Shown here: positions 52,836 to 61,578 of the stretch, one piece after another
Layout of the letters: each line of letters starts with the position of its first letter
Numbering within the stretch: position 1 is the first letter of the stretch
DNA from: Labrys wisconsinensis
GTDB taxonomy: Bacteria; Pseudomonadota; Alphaproteobacteria; Rhizobiales; Labraceae
Assembly: GCF_030814995.1 (NCBI RefSeq)
Contig: NZ_JAUSVX010000001.1
Span: 248,001 to 312,000 of the forward strand
DNA: 64,000 nt
Direction: 5' to 3'
Notes under the pieces: generated by a model
The model's database searches: none
Told to the model about the DNA's origin: nothing
The model's input: only the letters and a program-made list of their open reading frames with translations
Program-made: the position numbers and the translations under genes

Positions 52836-53096
52836 TCACTCGACCGGGGTGTCGGACGCGGCGGACGCGGCCGGCACCCAGATGCGGTACTGCGGCAGGT
52901 ACACGCGATCACCGCCCTCGCTCGTCCGCATGGCCTGCTGGCGCATCGGCACCGCGTCCCGGACCGCCGGCGCGCTGTCATAGGGCTGGCTACGCTGGAT
53001 CGCATAGAAGCCCGCCGGATTGGCGTGGGCGAAGGCGGTCGACACCGAAGCGGCGAGGCCGACGACGGCCACCGCGGTCATGATCAAGGTTTTCAT
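52836..53096 (-). CDS. Small exported protein, copy A
   Basis: 86 residues from the second of two adjacent ATGs, chosen to match the paralogue at 54351. A clear signal peptide (MKTLIMTAVAVVGLAASVSTAFA) precedes a mature domain of about 60 residues with PAGFYAIQ and the C-terminal YLPQYRIWVPA motif. Function unknown; not a Cas protein. It borders the leader of the first CRISPR array and reads away from it. A copy in the same relative place beside the second array indicates a duplicated module. Confidence 0.75.
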   Translation of the reverse strand: MKTLIMTAVAVVGLAASVSTAFAHANPAGFYAIQRSQPYDSAPAVRDAVPMRQQAMRTSEGGDRVYLPQYRIWVPAASAASDTPVE

Positions 53097-53581
53097 CATT
53101 CATTCTCCGAAGATTTCAGGCATCCCCAATCCATTCCGGATATGGGTGGCGAAAATCGGATAGAAAGAGATCGTTCTCTTTAAATCCTTGGATCTCTCAT
53201 ACTTGTGATCGAGCGTTCGGTCAGTCTTCAAGTTTTCGTACTTTGCTTAAAAATTCTTCAGAACATCACGAGGTCTTGAACGAGACGGCATGCGCGATCA
53301 CGCAGCAACCTCGCGGGGGTGGTGGCGGAGGGGATTGGGGCAGGGGTCAGGCAGCGCCGGCCGGCCTCGATCGCCGCCGATCATGTCCCCTGGCGCACGG
53401 CAGCGCGAACCCGAAGCACGCCACCGTTTCCCCGACGGTTCGCGCCGGGGCCAGGGCCTTGCGCGGACAGCACAAATCCGGGACGGGAAGCGCGACCCAT
53501 CCGGCCGCCGGCACGATCGAGCTCCGGTTCGCGCCGACGCCGCCATTTTGGCCGCGAAAAGAATGCGATAGCCTCACGGCC
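53097..53581 (+). promoter_or_regulatory. CRISPR leader 1 and promoter region of small protein A
   Basis: 485 bp. The first part (53100-53280) is A/T-rich and holds the promoter of the minus-strand small gene. The 182 bp from 53400 to the first repeat are colinear with 55001-55182 before array 2, for example GAACCCGAAGCACGCCA and AAGAATGCGATAGCCT in both. The degenerate last repeat at the far end of the array confirms that the leader is on this side. Confidence 0.7.
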
Positions 53582-54211
53582 GTCGCCTCTCACGCGGAGG
53601 CGTGGATCGAAACTCGACGATCATGAACGAGCGCTTCCCGGCCGACCGTCGCCTCTCACGCGGAGGCGTGGATCGAAACATGGCCGGCCGGCAGGATCAC
53701 GAATGGCAGGTGAGTCGCCTCTCACGCGGAGGCGTGGATCGAAACTCCAGCACGCCGAATGCGCTATCGCGTTCCGGGGCGTCGCCTCTCACGCGGAGGC
53801 GTGGATCGAAACTTCGTGCAGCCCACCGCGTCGGCGATGGCCTCGTGTCGCCTCCCGTGCGGAGGCGTGGATCGAAACCCGCTCCGCCTCCGCGAGGCGG
53901 CCAGAGAGGTCAGGTCGCCTCCCGTGCGGAGGCGTGGATTGAAACGCGGCGTCGATCACCACGCGAGTCTTGAGCCCGAGTCGCCTCCCGTGCGGAGGCG
54001 TGGATTGAAACTCGACCTCTGGCATGACGACGAGCACGGCGTCGGGTCGCCTCCCGTGCGGAGGCGTGGATCGAAACTTCCTGGCATAGCGGCGAAGGCT
54101 GGCGATGAACTTGTCGCTTCCCACGCGGAGGCGTGGATCGAAACCAGATCAGCGTCTTGCCCTGGTCGCGATCCAGCTGGCCGCCTCTCACACGGAGGCA
54201 CGGCTCGCCGA
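53582..54211 (+). CRISPR. Type I-C CRISPR array 1: 10 repeats, 9 spacers
   Basis: 32-nt repeats start GTCGCCTC and end GTGGATCGAAAC, with 34-35-nt spacers. Repeats start at 53582, 53648, 53714, 53781, 53847, 53914, 53980, 54046, 54113 and 54180. Repeats 1-4 read CTCACGCGGAG, 5-8 read CCCGTGCGGAG (6 and 7 also end ATTGAAAC), 9 reads TTCCCACGCGG, and 10 is strongly degenerate (GCCGCCTCTCACACGG). Every variant except the last keeps the GCCTC/GAGGC stem. Confidence 0.96.
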
Positions 54212-54350
54212 GCCGCACCCATCGGTCCGAAGGGGCCGGCCACAGACCGGCCGGCCCTGGCAATGTCATCCGCCGCCGCGGGCGGAGCGCTTTGGCCACC
54301 GCTGCCCCTCGGGGCCCGGTCCTCGCTCCGCGCGCCCCGGCGCCTCGGCC

Positions 54351-54611
54351 TTACTCGGCGTTGTACCTGTACGTCGAGGCCGGCACCCAGATGCGGTACT
54401 GCGGCAGGTAGAAGCGCTCGCCGTTGAAGCGCGGCTCAACCACCGCGCGCTCCACCACCGGCGCCCGTTCCACGATCGGACCCGGCGCGCCGTCATAGGG
54501 CAGGCCGTGCTGGATGGCATAGACGTCCGGCGGGTTGCCGCCAGCGAACGCGCTGGAAGCCGAAACGACGAGGCCGGCGGCAGCCACCGCGGCCATGATC
54601 AAGGTTTTCAT
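54351..54611 (-). CDS. Small exported protein, copy B
   Basis: 86 residues, the same length as copy A. Signal peptide MKTLIMAAVAAAGLVVSASSAFA, then PPDVYAIQHGLPYDGAP and the shared C-terminal YLPQYRIWVPAS. GGGAG lies 8 nt before the ATG. The central part differs from copy A (an extra Val/Glu/Pro-rich stretch, PIVERAPVVERAVVEP), so the copies have diverged for some time. Function unknown. It lies between the two CRISPR arrays. Confidence 0.75.
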   Translation of the reverse strand: MKTLIMAAVAAAGLVVSASSAFAGGNPPDVYAIQHGLPYDGAPGPIVERAPVVERAVVEPRFNGERFYLPQYRIWVPASTYRYNAE

Positions 54612-55182
54612 GATCGATTCTCCCGGGATTGAGAGCGAATCCCCCAGTCGTCCACGAGATATGGACCAGAACCCCGATGCCGCAAGGGCGACTCCGACGT
54701 GAATTCGAAGACCTCTCGCTCTTGTGAGCGATCGTGATCGGCGCGTTGTTTAGATATTGCTTAGTTTTGTTGCTGATTTGATTCTATTGCCCACATCGAT
54801 TCTGGGAAATCATCGGCGCGAATGCTGAGTCGAGACGGTTGACGCCTGACGATACGGCAGCTGCTTCGCCCCCGAGATTTCATCACGCGCCTGCTGGGCG
54901 CGGATCGGGACGGTCCGGCCCGGAGCCGCGATCGCTTCGGCGCCGGGCCCGAGCTGCACCGATCCCGGCTCGCCCCGCCCCGACCGTGCCCGGACGCGCC
55001 GCAGCGCGAACCCGAAGCACGCCATCGTTTCCCCGACGGTTCGCGCTCGAGCCAAGGCCTTGCACGAACAGCACAAATCCGCGACGGAAGACGCGGGCCA
55101 CCCGGCCGGCGGCGCGATCGAGCCTGGGTTCGCGCCAAAGCCGCCATTTTGACCGCGGAAAGAATGCGATAGCCTGATGGCG
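54612..55182 (+). promoter_or_regulatory. CRISPR leader 2 and promoter region of small protein B
   Basis: 571 bp. The promoter-like A/T-rich part near 54720-54790 (TTGTTTAGATATTGCTTAG) resembles the one in leader 1. From 55001 the sequence is colinear over 182 bp with leader 1 up to the first repeat, with scattered substitutions, which shows common origin. Transcription of array 2 toward cas3 should start here. Confidence 0.7.
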
Positions 55183-56547
55183 GTCGCCTCCCACGCGGAG
55201 GCGTGGATCGAAACATGGTGAGCTTGATGCTCATATCGACCTCCGAGTGTCGCCTCCCACGCGGAGGCGTGGATCGAAACCATAAAGGCGTGCGATAAAA
55301 AGGATCGCCAGGCACGTCGCCTCCCACGCGGAGGCGTGGATCGAAACCGCTTGATATCTGGTGGCTCGTATCCATACGCCACGTCGCCTCCCACGCGGAG
55401 GCGTGGATCGAAACCCGACCTCCTGGCGATCGATGAACATGCCGAGGTGGTCGCCTCCCACGCGGAGGCGTGGATCGAAACACGCGGCAGGTCTGCATCG
55501 GCGCCGACCTGGGCTCGTCGCCTCCCACGCGGAGGCGTGGATCGAAACGGCGGTCGACATAACGATGTGGAGCACGTCGTACTGTCGCCTCCCACGCGGA
55601 GGCGTGGATCGAAACATGCCGCCAAGTTCCTTGTGCCAGGCGGCCGGGGTCGCCTCCCACGCGGAGGCGTGGATCGAAACTTCGCTGCCCTCTACGGAGC
55701 GAAGACGCCGCCCGACGTCGCCTCCCACGCGGAGGCGTGGATCGAAACGGTTGTCACGGATCCTCCCTATGCGCTTGTCTCGTCGCCTCCCACGCGGAGG
55801 CGTGGATCGAAACACGATCGAGGTCATCAAAGCCAAGAACGAAGCTGAAGTCGCCTCCCACGCGGAGGCGTGGATCGAAACAAGGAAGATGGCGGCCCAT
55901 CGATCGCCGAGCGCATGTCGCCTCCCACGCGGAGGCGTGGATCGAAACGCTAGGCTGGGTTGCATGACGTGGTGGCAACGACGTCGCCTCCCACGCGGAG
56001 GCGTGGATCGAAACTCCTTATCGGACGCCCCGGGACCGTATTTACCGACGGTCGCCTCCCACGCGGAGGCGTGGATCGAAACTTGGCCCGGTCGGCCTCG
56101 TCGCCGCGACCGCCGTGTCGCCTCCCACGCGGAGGCGTGGATCGAAACGACATCGCCGCGTGTCGATCGTGCTCCTTGACGTGTCGCCTCCCACGCGGAG
56201 GCGTGGATCGAAACGGCGTCGGCGCCGCGGCGCTGGCGAGCGCCTGGCGTCGCCTCCCACGCGGAGGCGTGGATCGAAACCTGGGCGAGCACGGAGGTTG
56301 GGTCCATCCCGCCGGTCGCCTCCCACGCGGAGGCGTGGATCGAAACCTGCCACCACTTCGAGGCTCGCCATCCTGCTCCGGTCGCCTCCCACGCGGAGGC
56401 GTGGATCGAAACATGGCGAAGCGGCCGTCGTAGCCGGCCACCGCTCGGGTCGCCTCCCACGCGGAGGCGTGGATCGAAACGTGGACGCTACTGCTTTGCC
56501 CGTCGGGCTGATGACGCCGCCTCCCACGCAGGGGCGCGGACCCAACC
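55183..56547 (+). CRISPR. Type I-C CRISPR array 2: 21 repeats, 20 spacers
   Basis: Twenty identical 32-nt repeats (GTCGCCTCCCACGCGGAGGC then GTGGATCGAAAC) start at 55183, 55249, 55316, 55383, 55450, 55517, 55584, 55649, 55717, 55782, 55850, 55917, 55983, 56051, 56117, 56183, 56249, 56315, 56381 and 56449, with 33-36-nt spacers. A degenerate terminal repeat lies at 56516-56547. The uniform repeats suggest a younger or more active array than array 1. It ends 109 bp before cas3. Confidence 0.97.
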
Positions 56548-56656
56548 GGCCAGTTTGCGCGGCCCCGGCCGTCTATCGAAGCATCGAGCGAGAACAAGTT
56601 TGCCCGTCCTGCCATCGCGACCGTAGATTGCATCGCGATCACAGGGCCGCCCAACC

Positions 56657-58906
56657 ATGCACTACGCGCATTCGACCGACTCGCCGGACTTCGCGGACTG
56701 GCAGCCGCTCGCCGAGCACCTCGCCAATGTCGCGCACCGGGCGGCCGGCTTCGCCCAGGGGTTCGGCGCCGGCAAGGCCGCGGCCCTGGCCGGCCGGCTG
56801 CACGACCTCGGCAAGTACAACCCGGCGTTCCAGGCCTACATCAAGGGCGTCGGTCCCGGAGTCGGCCATGCCGATGCCGGCGCCCGGCAGGTGCTGGCGC
56901 TCGATGCCGGCCCGGCGGACAGGCTCGTCGCTGAGCTGCTGGCCTATGCGATCGCCGGCCATCATGGCGGCCTGCCCGACAGGCAAGGCCCGGGCGGCCT
57001 CGGCGACCGGCTGAAGGCGCAGCCGGCGGCGCTCGACCCGGCCTGGCGCACCGAGCTGGCGCTCGATGGCGCCGGGCTGCTGCCGCAAGGCTTCAATTTC
57101 CGATCGACCCCGGCCGAGCGCAGCGCCCAGCTCGCCTTCCTCGGCCGGATGATCTTCTCCTGCCTGGTCGACGCGGATTTCCTCGACACGGAAGCCTTTT
57201 ACGCCGCTCGCGACGGCCGCACCGTCGACCGGACCTGGCCGGCCCTGGCCGATCGCGTCGCGGACCTCGTCGCCCGCTTCGACGCTCACATGGCGGGGAG
57301 GCGGGCCACGGCCGCCGACACGCCCCTCAACCGCCTGCGCGCCGAGATCCTCGCCCATGCCCGCGGCAAGGCTGCGCTTGCGCCGGGGGTGTTCACCCTC
57401 GACGTGCCGACCGGCGGCGGCAAGACGCTGACGTCGCTCGCCTTCGCCCTGGAACACGCCCGGCGCTGGGGAATGGAACGCATCGTCTACGCCCTGCCCT
57501 TCACGGCGATCATCGACCAGACCGCCTCGATCTTCCAGGCGGTGCTCGGCCCGGACATCGTGCTCGAGCACCATTCGGCGATCGAGGAGCGGGCGGCCGG
57601 CAGCGACGAGCAGCGGCAGATCCGGGACGGAGCCTCCGACGCCAGGCTCCGCCTCGCCATGGAGAACTGGGCCGCGCCGGTCGTGGTCACCACCAATGTC
57701 CAGCTGTTCGAGAGCCTTCACGCCAACCGCGCCTCGCGCTGCCGCAAGCTGCACAATCTGGCCAAGGCGGTGATCGTCCTCGACGAGGCCCAGACCATTC
57801 CGCTGCCGGTGCTGCGTCCCTGCGTCGCGGCGCTGGACGAGCTCGCCCGCAACTATGGCAGCAGCATCGTCCTCTGCACGGCGACGCAGCCGGCCCTGGC
57901 GGCGCCGCGCTTTCGCGGCGGCTTCGCGCCCGGCCCGGGGCGCGAGCTGGCGCCCGATCCGGCCGGGCTCCACGCGGCGCTCCGCCGGGTGACGCTGCGC
58001 CTCGCCGGCGAGCTGACGGACGAAGCCCTCCTCGATGAGATCGCCGGAACGAAGCGGGCGCTGGTCGTCGTCAACAGCCGCCGGCACGCCCTGGCGCTGT
58101 TTCGCGCCGGCCAGGCCGCCGGGCTCGATGGCCTGGTGCATCTTTCCACCCGCCAGACCGCGTCGGACCGCCGCCACATCCTCGCCGACGTGCGGCAGCG
58201 CCTCGCCGAGGAGCGGCCGTGCCTCCTGATCGCAACCAGCCTGGTCGAGGCCGGCGTCGACCTGGATTTTCCGCGCGTCTGGCGCGCCGAGGCCGGGCTC
58301 GACCAGATCGCCCAGGCGGCGGGACGCTGCAACCGCGAGGGACGCCGGCCGGTCGAGGCCAGCATCGTCACCGTCTTCCGTCCGGCGCAGGCCCAGCCGC
58401 CGTCCGAGCTGAAGGCATTTGCGGCGGCGGCCGGGCGCGTGGCGGCGCGCCACGGAAACGACCTGCTCTCGCCCCAGGCCCTGCACGCCTATTTCACCGA
58501 GGTCTATTGGCAGCAGGGCGAAGGCCTGGACCGGCACGGGGTCGGCGGCGCCTTCGTCGTCGGCCTCGACGGCACGGACTTTCCCTACCGCATGGTGGCG
58601 GAGAAGTTCCGCCTGATCGAGAGCGGCCAGGAGCCGGTGATCGTCGCCGCCGAGGCGCAGGCGCGGGAGGTGCTGGATGCGCTGCGCCACGGCATGCCCG
58701 CCGCCTTGGCCGCGCGCCGGCTGCAGGGGCATGTCGTGCAGGTACGGCCGCGCGACCGCGACGCGCTCATCGCCAACCGCCATGTCGTCTTCGTCGAAGG
58801 CTTCGCGGACCAGTTCGCCGAGCTGCGGACGGCCAGCCTCTATACGCCGGAGGTCGGATTGCAATGGGAGCGCGCCGACGAACTCGGCTGGGACGGAATC
58901 GTGTGA
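56657..58906 (+). CDS. cas3: CRISPR-associated helicase/nuclease Cas3, type I-C
   Basis: 749 residues. N-terminal HD nuclease: [12 protein letters not shown], His49-Asp50 in RLHDLGK and [10 protein letters not shown]2 helicase: Walker A PTGGGKT with Lys256, DEAQ box from Asp376, TATQPAL, and motif [13 protein letters not shown]. It is recruited by Cascade and degrades target DNA after R-loop formation. The small C-terminal domain is present, so it looks intact. The ATG lies 109 bp after the terminal CRISPR repeat. Confidence 0.95.
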   Translation: MHYAHSTDSPDFADWQPLAEHLANVAHRAAGFAQGFGAGKAAALAGRLHDLGKYNPAFQAYIKGVGPGVGHADAGARQVLALDAGPADRLVAELLAYAIAGHHGGLPDRQGPGGLGDRLKAQPAALDPAWRTELALDGAGLLPQGFNFRSTPAERSAQLAFLGRMIFSCLVDADFLDTEAFYAARDGRTVDRTWPALADRVADLVARFDAHMAGRRATAADTPLNRLRAEILAHARGKAALAPGVFTLDVPTGGGKTLTSLAFALEHARRWGMERIVYALPFTAIIDQTASIFQAVLGPDIVLEHHSAIEERAAGSDEQRQIRDGASDARLRLAMENWAAPVVVTTNVQLFESLHANRASRCRKLHNLAKAVIVLDEAQTIPLPVLRPCVAALDELARNYGSSIVLCTATQPALAAPRFRGGFAPGPGRELAPDPAGLHAALRRVTLRLAGELTDEALLDEIAGTKRALVVVNSRRHALALFRAGQAAGLDGLVHLSTRQTASDRRHILADVRQRLAEERPCLLIATSLVEAGVDLDFPRVWRAEAGLDQIAQAAGRCNREGRRPVEASIVTVFRPAQAQPPSELKAFAAAAGRVAARHGNDLLSPQALHAYFTEVYWQQGEGLDRHGVGGAFVVGLDGTDFPYRMVAEKFRLIESGQEPVIVAAEAQAREVLDALRHGMPAALAARRLQGHVVQVRPRDRDALIANRHVVFVEGFADQFAELRTASLYTPEVGLQWERADELGWDGIV

Positions 58907-59158
58907 CGAGCCGGCTCATCCTCGCCACGCCGCCGAGTTGCTAGCGACATCCGCCCCTTGCGGGGGGTCAAATTTCCGTTCGCCGGCGCACTTCGTCCGC
59001 GGAAGCGACCGGCCGTCGGCGAAAGCGCGCCGTCCCGGCTTGCGGGGATGCCGCACGAGGATCGGCCTGTGGGCAACCACGGCAGGTTGAAGAATCCCTC
59101 TTCCATATCGCAGGCAGCCGTGTATTACGTAGCGTAACTTCATCCGCACGCGTCATCC
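58907..59158 (+). promoter_or_regulatory. Gap between cas3 and cas5c with a TTACG-TAG-CGTAA dyad
   Basis: 252 bp without a gene, unusual inside an otherwise overlapping cas operon. A perfect interrupted palindrome TTACG-TAG-CGTAA occupies 59125-59137, 21 bp before the cas5c ATG. It is a candidate operator or core promoter for the Cascade/adaptation genes, which would then be expressed apart from cas3. Confidence 0.5.
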
Positions 59159-59824
59159 ATGTCCTACGGCATTCGTCTGCACGTCTCCGGCAAATATGCC
59201 CTGTTCACGCGCCCCGAGATGAAGGTCGAGCGCGTCTCCTACGACGTGATGACGCCGTCGGCGGCGCGCGGCATCCTCGAAGCCATCCATTGGAAGCCGG
59301 CTATCCAATGGGTCGTCGAGGAGATCCGTGTCCTCAGGCCGATCCGGTTCCAGTCGATCCGGCGCAACGAGGTCGGGGCCAAGGCGCCGGAGCGCGCCGT
59401 CCGCGCCGCGATGCGCAGCGGCGAGATCGGCGGCCTGACACTGCGCATCGAGGAGCAGCGCCAGCAGCGCGCATCGACCGTGCTCAGCGACGTCGCCTAT
59501 GTCATCGGCGCGCGCTTCGCCCTGACGGCCAGGGCCGGGCCGGACGACAACGAGGGCAAGCATCTCGACACCTTCAACCGCCGGGCTCGCAAGGGGCAAT
59601 GCTTCCATCAGCCCTGCCTCGGCACGCGCGAATTCCCGGCCGCCTTCCGCCTGGTCGAGCCGGGCGAGCCGCTGCCGGCCGCGATCGAGGAGAGCCGCGA
59701 TCTCGGCTTCATGCTCTACGACATCGACCATGGCGGCGACCGAGGCTCGCTGTTCTTCCGCGCCCAGTTGGAGGCCGGCGTGGTGCGGGTGCCGCCGCCG
59801 GGCTCGCCGGAGATCCGCCGGTGA
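59159..59824 (+). CDS. cas5c: Cas5c (Cas5d), type I-C pre-crRNA endoribonuclease
   Basis: 221 residues. The RAMP fold is shown by the start GIRLHVSGKYALFTRPEMKVERVSYDVMTPSAARGILEA. In type I-C there is no Cas6, and Cas5c cuts pre-crRNA at the repeat stem and stays bound to the 5' handle. REFPAAFRLVEP and LGFMLYDIDH are typical C-terminal segments. Its stop overlaps the cas8c GTG start. Confidence 0.94.
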   Translation: MSYGIRLHVSGKYALFTRPEMKVERVSYDVMTPSAARGILEAIHWKPAIQWVVEEIRVLRPIRFQSIRRNEVGAKAPERAVRAAMRSGEIGGLTLRIEEQRQQRASTVLSDVAYVIGARFALTARAGPDDNEGKHLDTFNRRARKGQCFHQPCLGTREFPAAFRLVEPGEPLPAAIEESRDLGFMLYDIDHGGDRGSLFFRAQLEAGVVRVPPPGSPEIRR

Positions 59825-61578
59825 GCGCCCTCGCCGCCCTGGTTCGCGCCTATGACCGCATGGCCGCGCGCCACGAGGTGCCGGCCTTCGGCTATTCCCA
59901 GGAGAAGATCGGCTTCCTCATCCCGCTGAACGAGGACGGAACGCCCGCCGGGTTGCCGATCGACCTGCGCCGGGGCGAAGGACGCAAGCGGGCGGCACCG
60001 CTGATGCCGGTGCCGCAGCCCACCAAGCGCACCTCCGGCATCGCGCCAAACCTCCTCTGGGACAAGACGGCCTATGTGCTCGGCGTCACCGCCGGCGAGG
60101 GCCGGCGCACCGCCCAGGAGCACGAGGCCTTCCGGGAGCGCCATCGCCAATGGCTCGCGGGCTCGAACGACCCGGGCCTGCAGGCGCTGCTGGGCTTCCT
60201 CGATGGATGGGCGCCGCAACGCTTCGCCGAGCTCGGCTGGCCCGAGGAGATGAAGGACCAGAACGTCGTCTTCGCGCTCGAAGGCGAGCGGCTCGACGGC
60301 GTCATGATCCATGACCGCCAGGCGGCGCGCGACCTCTGGGCGCGGCTCTCCGCCGCCGACGGACGCGGCGAGGCCGCCTGCCTCGTCACCGGCGAGCGCG
60401 GGCCGGTGGCCCGGCTCCATCCCGCCGTCAAGGGCGTGTGGGGCGCGCAATCCTCCGGCGCCTCGATCGTCTCCTTCAATCTCGACGCCTTCACCTCCTA
60501 CGGCCACGAGCAGGGCGACAATGCTCCCGTCTCGGAGGCGGCCGCCTTCGCCTATGCCTCCGCCCTCAACCGCTTCCTGGAACGGGACAGCGGCCACCGC
60601 ATCCAGATCGGCGATGCCTCGACCGTGTTCTGGGCGGATGCCTCAGCCGCCCTGGCCGGGCAGGCGGAGAAGCTGTTTGCCGCCTTCTTCGTGGACGAGC
60701 GCCAGGCGGACACGGCGGAGGAGCGCAAGGTCGAAGCCTGGCTCGCCGGGCTGCGGGAGGGGCGCCCGGTCGAGGACCTGCGGCCCGACCTGCCGCCGGG
60801 CGTGCGCTTCTTCGTCCTCGGCCTCGCCCCCAATGCGGCCAGGCTCTCGATCCGCTTCTATCTGGAGGACGAGTTCGGCGTGATTGCCGAGCGCTATCTC
60901 CGGCATCTCGCCCGCATGCGCATCGAGCCGCCGCCGCGGCAGGAGGGGCCGTCGATGTGGCGGCTGCTGATCGAGACCGCCGTGCTGCGCAAGAGCGAGA
61001 ACATCCAGCCCAACCTCGCCGGCGCATGGATGCGGTCCATCCTGACCGACACGCCCTACCCGCGGACGCTGCTCTCGGCGCTGATCATGCGCCTGCGCGC
61101 CGACCACGACGTCAACGCCCTGCGCGTCGCCATCCTGAAATCCGTGCTGATCCAGAACTACGCAATGGAGGTGCCCGTGTCGCTGGACCCCGCCTTCAAG
61201 GACCCGGGCTATCTGCTCGGGCGCCTGTTCGCCGTCTACGAGCAGGTGCAGACCGCGGCGCTCGGCCGCGAGGTCAACGCCACGATCAAGGACAAGTTCT
61301 ACGGCGCCGCCGCCGCGCAGCCGCGCAAGGTCTTTCCCCTGCTCGAGCGGGGGTCGGCGCCGCATCTGTCCAAGATCGGCAAGCAGAACAAGGGCCGGAA
61401 GGTCAACCTGGAGATATTGCTCGGCGAGATCATGGAGACGATGTCGCCCGGCGAGGATCCCTTCCCCGCCAGCCTGCCCGAGAGGAGCCAGGCGCTGTTC
61501 GCGCTCGGCTACTACCACCAGCGCAACGATTTCTTCCGCAAGCCCGACAAGACGTCTCCGGAGGCCGCGCCCCAATGA
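59821..61578 (+). CDS. cas8c: Cas8c (Csd1), large subunit of type I-C Cascade
   Basis: 585 residues from GTG 59821, overlapping the cas5c stop by 4 nt. The N-terminus MSALAALVRAYDRMAARHEVPAFGYS and CLVTGERGPVARLHPAVKGVWGAQSSGASIVSFN, which includes GAQSSGASIVSFN, are typical of Csd1. It recognises the PAM and helps unwind target DNA. In studied I-C systems the 3' part of this gene also encodes the small subunit Cas11c from an internal start. It overlaps cas7 by 4 nt. Confidence 0.94.
   Translation: MSALAALVRAYDRMAARHEVPAFGYSQEKIGFLIPLNEDGTPAGLPIDLRRGEGRKRAAPLMPVPQPTKRTSGIAPNLLWDKTAYVLGVTAGEGRRTAQEHEAFRERHRQWLAGSNDPGLQALLGFLDGWAPQRFAELGWPEEMKDQNVVFALEGERLDGVMIHDRQAARDLWARLSAADGRGEAACLVTGERGPVARLHPAVKGVWGAQSSGASIVSFNLDAFTSYGHEQGDNAPVSEAAAFAYASALNRFLERDSGHRIQIGDASTVFWADASAALAGQAEKLFAAFFVDERQADTAEERKVEAWLAGLREGRPVEDLRPDLPPGVRFFVLGLAPNAARLSIRFYLEDEFGVIAERYLRHLARMRIEPPPRQEGPSMWRLLIETAVLRKSENIQPNLAGAWMRSILTDTPYPRTLLSALIMRLRADHDVNALRVAILKSVLIQNYAMEVPVSLDPAFKDPGYLLGRLFAVYEQVQTAALGREVNATIKDKFYGAAAAQPRKVFPLLERGSAPHLSKIGKQNKGRKVNLEILLGEIMETMSPGEDPFPASLPERSQALFALGYYHQRNDFFRKPDKTSPEAAPQ
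61177..61578 (+). CDS. Possible internally translated small subunit Cas11c
   Basis: Type I-C Cascade needs Cas11c, made by internal initiation within cas8c in characterised systems, at about 120-130 residues. Here GGAGGT at 61167-61172 precedes an in-frame GTG at 61177, giving 133 residues. A stronger site, AGGAGG at 60941-60946 with ATG 60955, would give 207 residues. Which is used cannot be decided from the sequence. Confidence 0.4.
   Translation: MSLDPAFKDPGYLLGRLFAVYEQVQTAALGREVNATIKDKFYGAAAAQPRKVFPLLERGSAPHLSKIGKQNKGRKVNLEILLGEIMETMSPGEDPFPASLPERSQALFALGYYHQRNDFFRKPDKTSPEAAPQ

Noticed and set aside
55231-56460. Long open frames of both strands across the CRISPR arrays, giving repetitive proteins with [10 protein letters not shown] or [10 protein letters not shown] units
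   Set aside because: The apparent protein repeats are translations of the 32-nt CRISPR repeat plus spacers; the frame stays open only because repeat plus spacer length is often a multiple of three.
53582-56547. Self-targeting spacers against this window
   Set aside because: I compared spacers by eye with nearby genes and saw no convincing match; a proper BLAST of the 29 spacers against the genome and phage databases would decide.
56639-58864. A 741-codon minus-strand open frame opposite cas3
   Set aside because: Cas3 has HD, Walker and DEAQ motifs on the plus strand; the antisense frame has none.
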